From contig OY720347.1 in assembly GCA_963082975.1 (NCBI GenBank), positions 11,576,225 through 11,640,224 on the forward strand: a stretch of DNA of 64,000 nt. The letters run 5' to 3'. Below, piece by piece: positions 58,581 to 64,000 of the stretch (its first letter is position 1; each line of letters begins with the position of its first letter). The notes under the pieces are model-generated. The model was not told the origin of the DNA and ran no database searches. It was given only the letters and a program-made list of their open reading frames with translations. The stretch comes from Labia minor. Taxonomy: Eukaryota > Arthropoda > Insecta > Dermaptera > Spongiphoridae. The position numbers and the translations under genes are program-made.

Positions 58581-60953
58581 TGACCACCATCTTTTTCTTG
58601 ACAAATTATACTTACTTATCTAACCTACAAAATGATATTAAAATAAAAAAATAAAAAAATAAAACATATATACATCAATGTACCTGGTAGGAGTGAAGGA
58701 TTTATTTATTATCTTTCAATGGACATTAAGTTTGTTGCTCGCGTTTTTTTTTTAAACTCCTCTCTCTTTTTTTAATTTTTTTTTTCTTTCTTCTTTTTTC
58801 TTCTCTTCTTCTCCTTGATCGTTGTTTGTGTATGTCGTGATTTCTTTTATGAATTCATATTCCTATTCATTTATTCAGAATGCATTTAGTGCAATTTTTA
58901 TTTTTTCTTGTCTGATGAATGAATTAATTTAATGCGATTAATAAAAACATTAAAATTACAATAAGAATTATTATTTGAAAAAAAAATAAAAAAATAAATA
59001 AATTAAACATATAAATGTTTCTTTAAAAAAAACCATCTACCTACCTACCTACTACATATTATAATATATTCATTCTTCTCTAAATTACAGACATCTTATA
59101 TTATTTTTTTTATTTTTCATTTGTTCAAAATGTCGTTATTTATTTAAATAATAATAGAATATTAAATAACAGGTAAGTAACTCAAATATTTCTTTCTTCT
59201 ATCTGACCCACTCATTCCATTCCTAAAGCCGGATTTATTATTATTACAGTTATTGTTAATTGATTTTTCTATTAACATGTACTAAATTTAATTTTAAGCG
59301 GAGGAACCGAAAAATTGTCTATTTATTAATTAACATAAAAGTATTATTCTTAAAATGGGTTATTTTTTATTAATAATTCATTAAATATTTATATTAATAA
59401 TAAATATTTTATTTTAAAATTATAAAATAATTATTAAATTATATTAAAAATTATAAAAACTTTTAAATGTGTAATTAATGAAAAAAATTTTATTAACATC
59501 CAAACTTAAACTTAACTTTACTTATGAATCTATTCTATTTTTAAATTTTTATTATTAATATTATTATTATTTTAAATAATTATAATATTAATATTATATT
59601 TATAATATCTCTTTAACACAATATTGCAATTATAATTATTATTTTGTTATTTCATTTGATAGCAATTTAATTATACGAAATCAATTATTTTAATCACAAT
59701 TTAAACTTTTAATAGAAATGTGTGTGTACTTGTATTATTTAAGTATAAAATAATTCAAATATAAATAAGAAAAATAACTAAAATTTTTTTTTAAATGAAT
59801 CAAAATAAAAAACTAAATTATATTAAAAAATTTAAAAAAAAAAAATTTAAAATTGCTATCAATTTAAATATTGTATTATAAGCATGTCGCTGCTGCCCCT
59901 GCTGCTGCTGCTACTGAACTGTTATGTGTGTTATCAATGTTTCACTTATTCTTCTCTTTCTCTCTTTACACGTTTTGTTTTTAGGTAATTTTATTTCCAA
60001 ATTTTATAAATTCAGCTTTAACTATAAATATATAATATATAAACTATAAAAATAAAAATAATAAATAATACAATAAATTAAATTAATAAATAAAAACTAA
60101 CGATTTTAAATTAAAATCTTCGAGAAGCGATTATTTTAAAATATATAAAATTATATTTTAATATAAATATGTTTTTATAATAAATAAATATTATAATAAG
60201 TTTAGAGTATAGAGAATTGTGTGAAAAAATAAAATTATTTTGTCTTTTTTTGTATACTTATATAACTTTTAAGATTTCATTAAATATTTCTAAAAAAAAC
60301 AATTAATAATAAATAAAAATTTCATTTAAGTATATATTTCTTTAATTTAAAAAAAAAATTAAATAATATAAAAACTATTTTCAAAGAAATGTATATGTAT
60401 TTCTATTAATTTACTTGAATAAATAAATATTAATACTATATATAAAAAAATTATACAAATTTAATTGATTATTTTTATATAAAATTATTATTATTTATTA
60501 TAAAAACATATTATATTTATTTTTCCATGTTTGTTTGTTTTTTTTTTGTTTTTTTGTTAATATCTACCCTTATTTCAAAATTTAAATAATTAATAGTTTT
60601 ATATTTATACATTTTTCAAATTTAAAATGTACAATTCAAAAATTATTATATTCATTTTTTGTTTATTTCGAATAAAGTTTATAAAAAATTATAATATTAA
60701 AATTAATTTTCTTAAAAATTATTTAAAATTTTTTTGTATTAAATCTTTTTATGTAATAAATATTATTTAAAAATTTTAAATATAAAATTAAATTATAAAA
60801 AGTTTTCCTTATTTTTATATATAATAATATAATAAATGAATTATTTGACATTAATTAATTCTATGTTTGTTCTTGACCGTTGGGGGAAAAATTTAAATTT
60901 CACTAATTCAATAAAAAGTCGCTTCTCGTGGTTTTTAAATTTGGTTTGACTAA

Positions 60954-61280
<327 letters not shown>

Positions 61281-61649
61281 TAATTTTAATCTGTAAATTG
61301 TGTGCATATAATAAAAATAAACTAGAATATTGATTTTATTTTTCTATCTATTACACATCTAACATTTTTGTAATCATGAATGATTTCTATTTAATAGTGT
61401 AACATTTACAATTCTACTTTGATCGTTGCATAAGCTTTAAGTTCTCAATTTTAAATAAAAATTGAATTTTCATATAAAATATTATAATATAAGGAAATGG
61501 AACAATTACAAATAAATCTCGTATATAAATTATATAGTTGGACAGAAAAATAAATAAATATATAAATATAGAATTTATTTTAAAATTATATTAATATAAA
61601 AATATCGAAATAAATAATATAATATAAATAATTTTTTTAATAAATAAAA

Positions 61650-61680
<31 letters not shown>

Positions 61681-62361
61681 CAAATATGATAGGAAAACAA
61701 CGATTATATTTTATTATTATATTTCCTTTTGAATTTAATTTATATATACGTCATACACACACACCACGCAATTATAAATTATTATTTTTCTTTAAATTGA
61801 AATATAGAATCTATATATACTCGTATTAGAATGAAATGATTGAATATATATATATATATATTTATGAATGAATAAAATTAAAAGGTATATGTCACCATTC
61901 ACATTATATATATTCTATCAAAATAAATGTCTCTACTATAGATATATATTAAATTTTATATAAGTTATCAACATTTCAAAATTATTATATAATATCATAT
62001 AGTAAATAATATAATATACATATACGATATATAGTACAGGTATAAAATTTCTTTATTTTCCAATTTAATTATAGGCTATTGTAAAACAGGATGAATAAAT
62101 AAATAAATGATAAAGGATAATATAAAAAGGGATCATTAAAAAAGACCTTTTGAAATTTTGTAATTGATATATTAATTAAAGTATTACAATCTATTCAATT
62201 TTATTATAAATATATATATATAACATTAAAATTTATATATTTAGTACATTTAAATGAATTAATTTATCATTTTAACCCATTTTAATGGGTGTAAAATTTA
62301 TTATTTTGTATTTATAGTTTTAAAGAAAATATATATGATAAATTTAAAATATATTATTGTA

Positions 62362-62434
62362 GATGCATGTACCACCGGTGGCTCATACCGCCACATAAAA
62401 TAAATAGACAAATTATATAGCCGGCGGGATCGTG
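62362..62434. mobile_element. piggyBac-type MITE, second copy
   Basis: It shares GCATGTACCACCGGTGGCTC, CCACATAAAATAAATAGACA and AGCCGGCGGG with the copy at 16686. The right end reaches CGTG|TTAA. The left terminus is eroded, with no TTAA visible. This is an older copy of the same family. Confidence 0.72.
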
Positions 62435-63812
62435 TTAATATTAACAAATGCAAACAAATAAACAAAAAAAAAAAAATACAGGGCATATTTTAATCAATAA
62501 AACATACTTAACTTACCTATTTTTTCAAATATTTTACTAACAAATAAATCTCATCATAAAAATTATTATTATTAAATTACTTCTTTTTAATTTTCTCTTA
62601 ATCTTTTGTTTGTTAATTAATCAAAAATAATTTCACGTTCACAAACTAAAGTAAGAAATTGTTTATTATATTTATGAATCATATAGTGTGATCTGATTCA
62701 TTCAATAGAAAATAAAAATAAATATAAATTTTTTTTTATAAAATAACGTTTTTCTCATAGACTAAAAAGAATAAAATAATTTTTCTATAAGCGTGACAAA
62801 GTTTATGGATGAATTTCTTCATATACAACGAAAAACGTTTGGCGCATATATTAGGATGATTGTGATATTAAAAGAATTAACTACAATTTCAGAGCTATTC
62901 ATCTAAGAAAAAAAATAAATAAATAATATTTATTGTAATATTCTTTATATATATATATATATTAATTTTCCCATTTAATTAAACACATTCTAAACTACAT
63001 TTTTAATTGGCAAATTCTTTTCTCTCTCTCTCTCTCTCTCTTTCATTCTCTTATTCTTTTACCTTATATTCTTCACCTCTTTCTTTTTTTTTCTATCTTC
63101 TTCATTATCTTTACAATTGAACAATTGAATTCGTTTAAAGAATAAATTAATCAAAAATAAACAATTCATTGAGTTCATTTGCAAAGCTGATCAAGCAATT
63201 TTGTTTCAACAACTTCCACTCCTTCATCTTCGAAATTATCTAAGCAATATCGATCTAATTGATTGTAAAACAATGCTTACAGTGTAATATTGTATTAACC
63301 ATCCATCTATACAACTAGTATAATTGTCTACTTTTTTTTTGAATATTTAATTAATGAAAAATTGATATAAAAGAATTTAGTAATGAAAAATAATTAGAAA
63401 TTTTAATAAATTTATATAGTAATAATATTATTTTAATATTTATTGTATTTATTATAATTATGGAATAAAAATTATGAAAATAAAATAATTGTTACGTTAT
63501 TAAGTAATTAAGATTTATCAAATAGAATAAAAATAATTTGTTACAATCCAAATTTTAATATTCTTAAATATTCGATCTTAAAGTGTATCAAATTTCATCT
63601 TAATCCGATCAACACCGTAGAACAAGTAGAAGAGGATAGAAAATGAAAGAGACATGGTTAAAAAAAAAGTTACTCAAATACGCCTACTCTTATAATCTTT
63701 TTTTTCTCTCTCTTGCTCTCCCTTTTAAATATATATATATATATATATATAATATTATCGCTTATCAGTTCCACTTGGTTGTTTTTTTTTTTTTTTGTTT
63801 TAATTTAATTAG

Positions 63813-63970
63813 ATCCCGGAGCCATTAGTATAAGAACGAGCTGAGCAGTGGAATCCAGGTGGTTATTGTTTCGGCCACACAATCCTCCACAACTGCCTCC
63901 CATCAGATCCTTAAGCTTATGTTGCGTGTTCTGATAACTGTAGCTGCTGCATGCAAGCAAACAACACTCC
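63813..63970 (+). other. GC-richer block behind a strong 3' splice-like signal
   Basis: A long T tract and TTTAATTTAATTAG (AG 63811-63812) precede a sharp rise in GC content: ATCCCGGAGCC and onward. In the phase required after exon 4 it reads IPEPLV and stops, and the other frames stop soon as well. It is therefore not the C-finger exon. It could be an alternative terminal exon, a regulatory element or chance. Confidence 0.25.
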
Positions 63971-64000
63971 AAATGTTTTATTGCATTTATAAAAAAAAAC

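Noticed and set aside
59886-59915. CTG-rich patch as a coding exon or disease-type repeat
   Set aside because: Too short and irregular, with no splice signals in a useful phase.

Overview
The window is a very AT-rich stretch of animal nuclear DNA, most likely arthropod and probably insect; the species cannot be named from sequence alone. Evidence for an animal: spliced exons with GT-AG borders and matching phases, a GATA-family zinc finger with metazoan wording, mariner, hAT and piggyBac miniature elements, a tRNA-derived SINE and an intact-looking Ty3/Gypsy element. There is no bacterial gene layout.

One host gene occupies almost everything. It lies on the + strand and encodes a GATA transcription factor of the GATA1/2/3 class, the orthologue group of Drosophila grain (grn). 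A CpG-rich promoter and non-coding first exon (about 4558-4947) are followed by exon 2 (7180-7611, start codon 7326), exon 3 (49277-50035) and exon 4 (61027-61172), which carries the N-terminal zinc finger. Splice phases agree at every junction and give 397 codons without a stop. The second, DNA-binding C-finger exon is not in the window and should lie beyond 64000.

The introns are about 2.2, 41.7 and 11.0 kb, and the last is incomplete. They hold AT microsatellites, many short mobile elements and islands of GC-richer, non-repetitive DNA that are the best candidates for cis-regulatory elements. The most striking island is at 22.74-23.04 kb: a perfect RFX X-box palindrome beside two YY1/Pho-type sites in a CpG-rich patch, which looks like a second promoter nested in the gene. 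Others have paired GATA sites, paired TCF sites next to a GATA site, or Hox/POU/NK-like motifs.

Mobile elements: a whole-looking Gypsy LTR retrotransposon (28324-35096, TSD AGGT, near-identical LTRs) in intron 2; hAT-type MITEs, several with 8-bp target duplications; a four-copy miniature family with GGGTGACC termini; piggyBac-type MITEs bounded by TTAA; mariner remnants, one rearranged into a foldback; a SINE with a 15-bp target duplication; and three unclassified dispersed families. A near-perfect 318-bp palindrome at 43.4 kb stands apart from all of these.

No tRNA, rRNA or CRISPR locus was seen. Function calls rest on motif recognition by eye; no database search was run.
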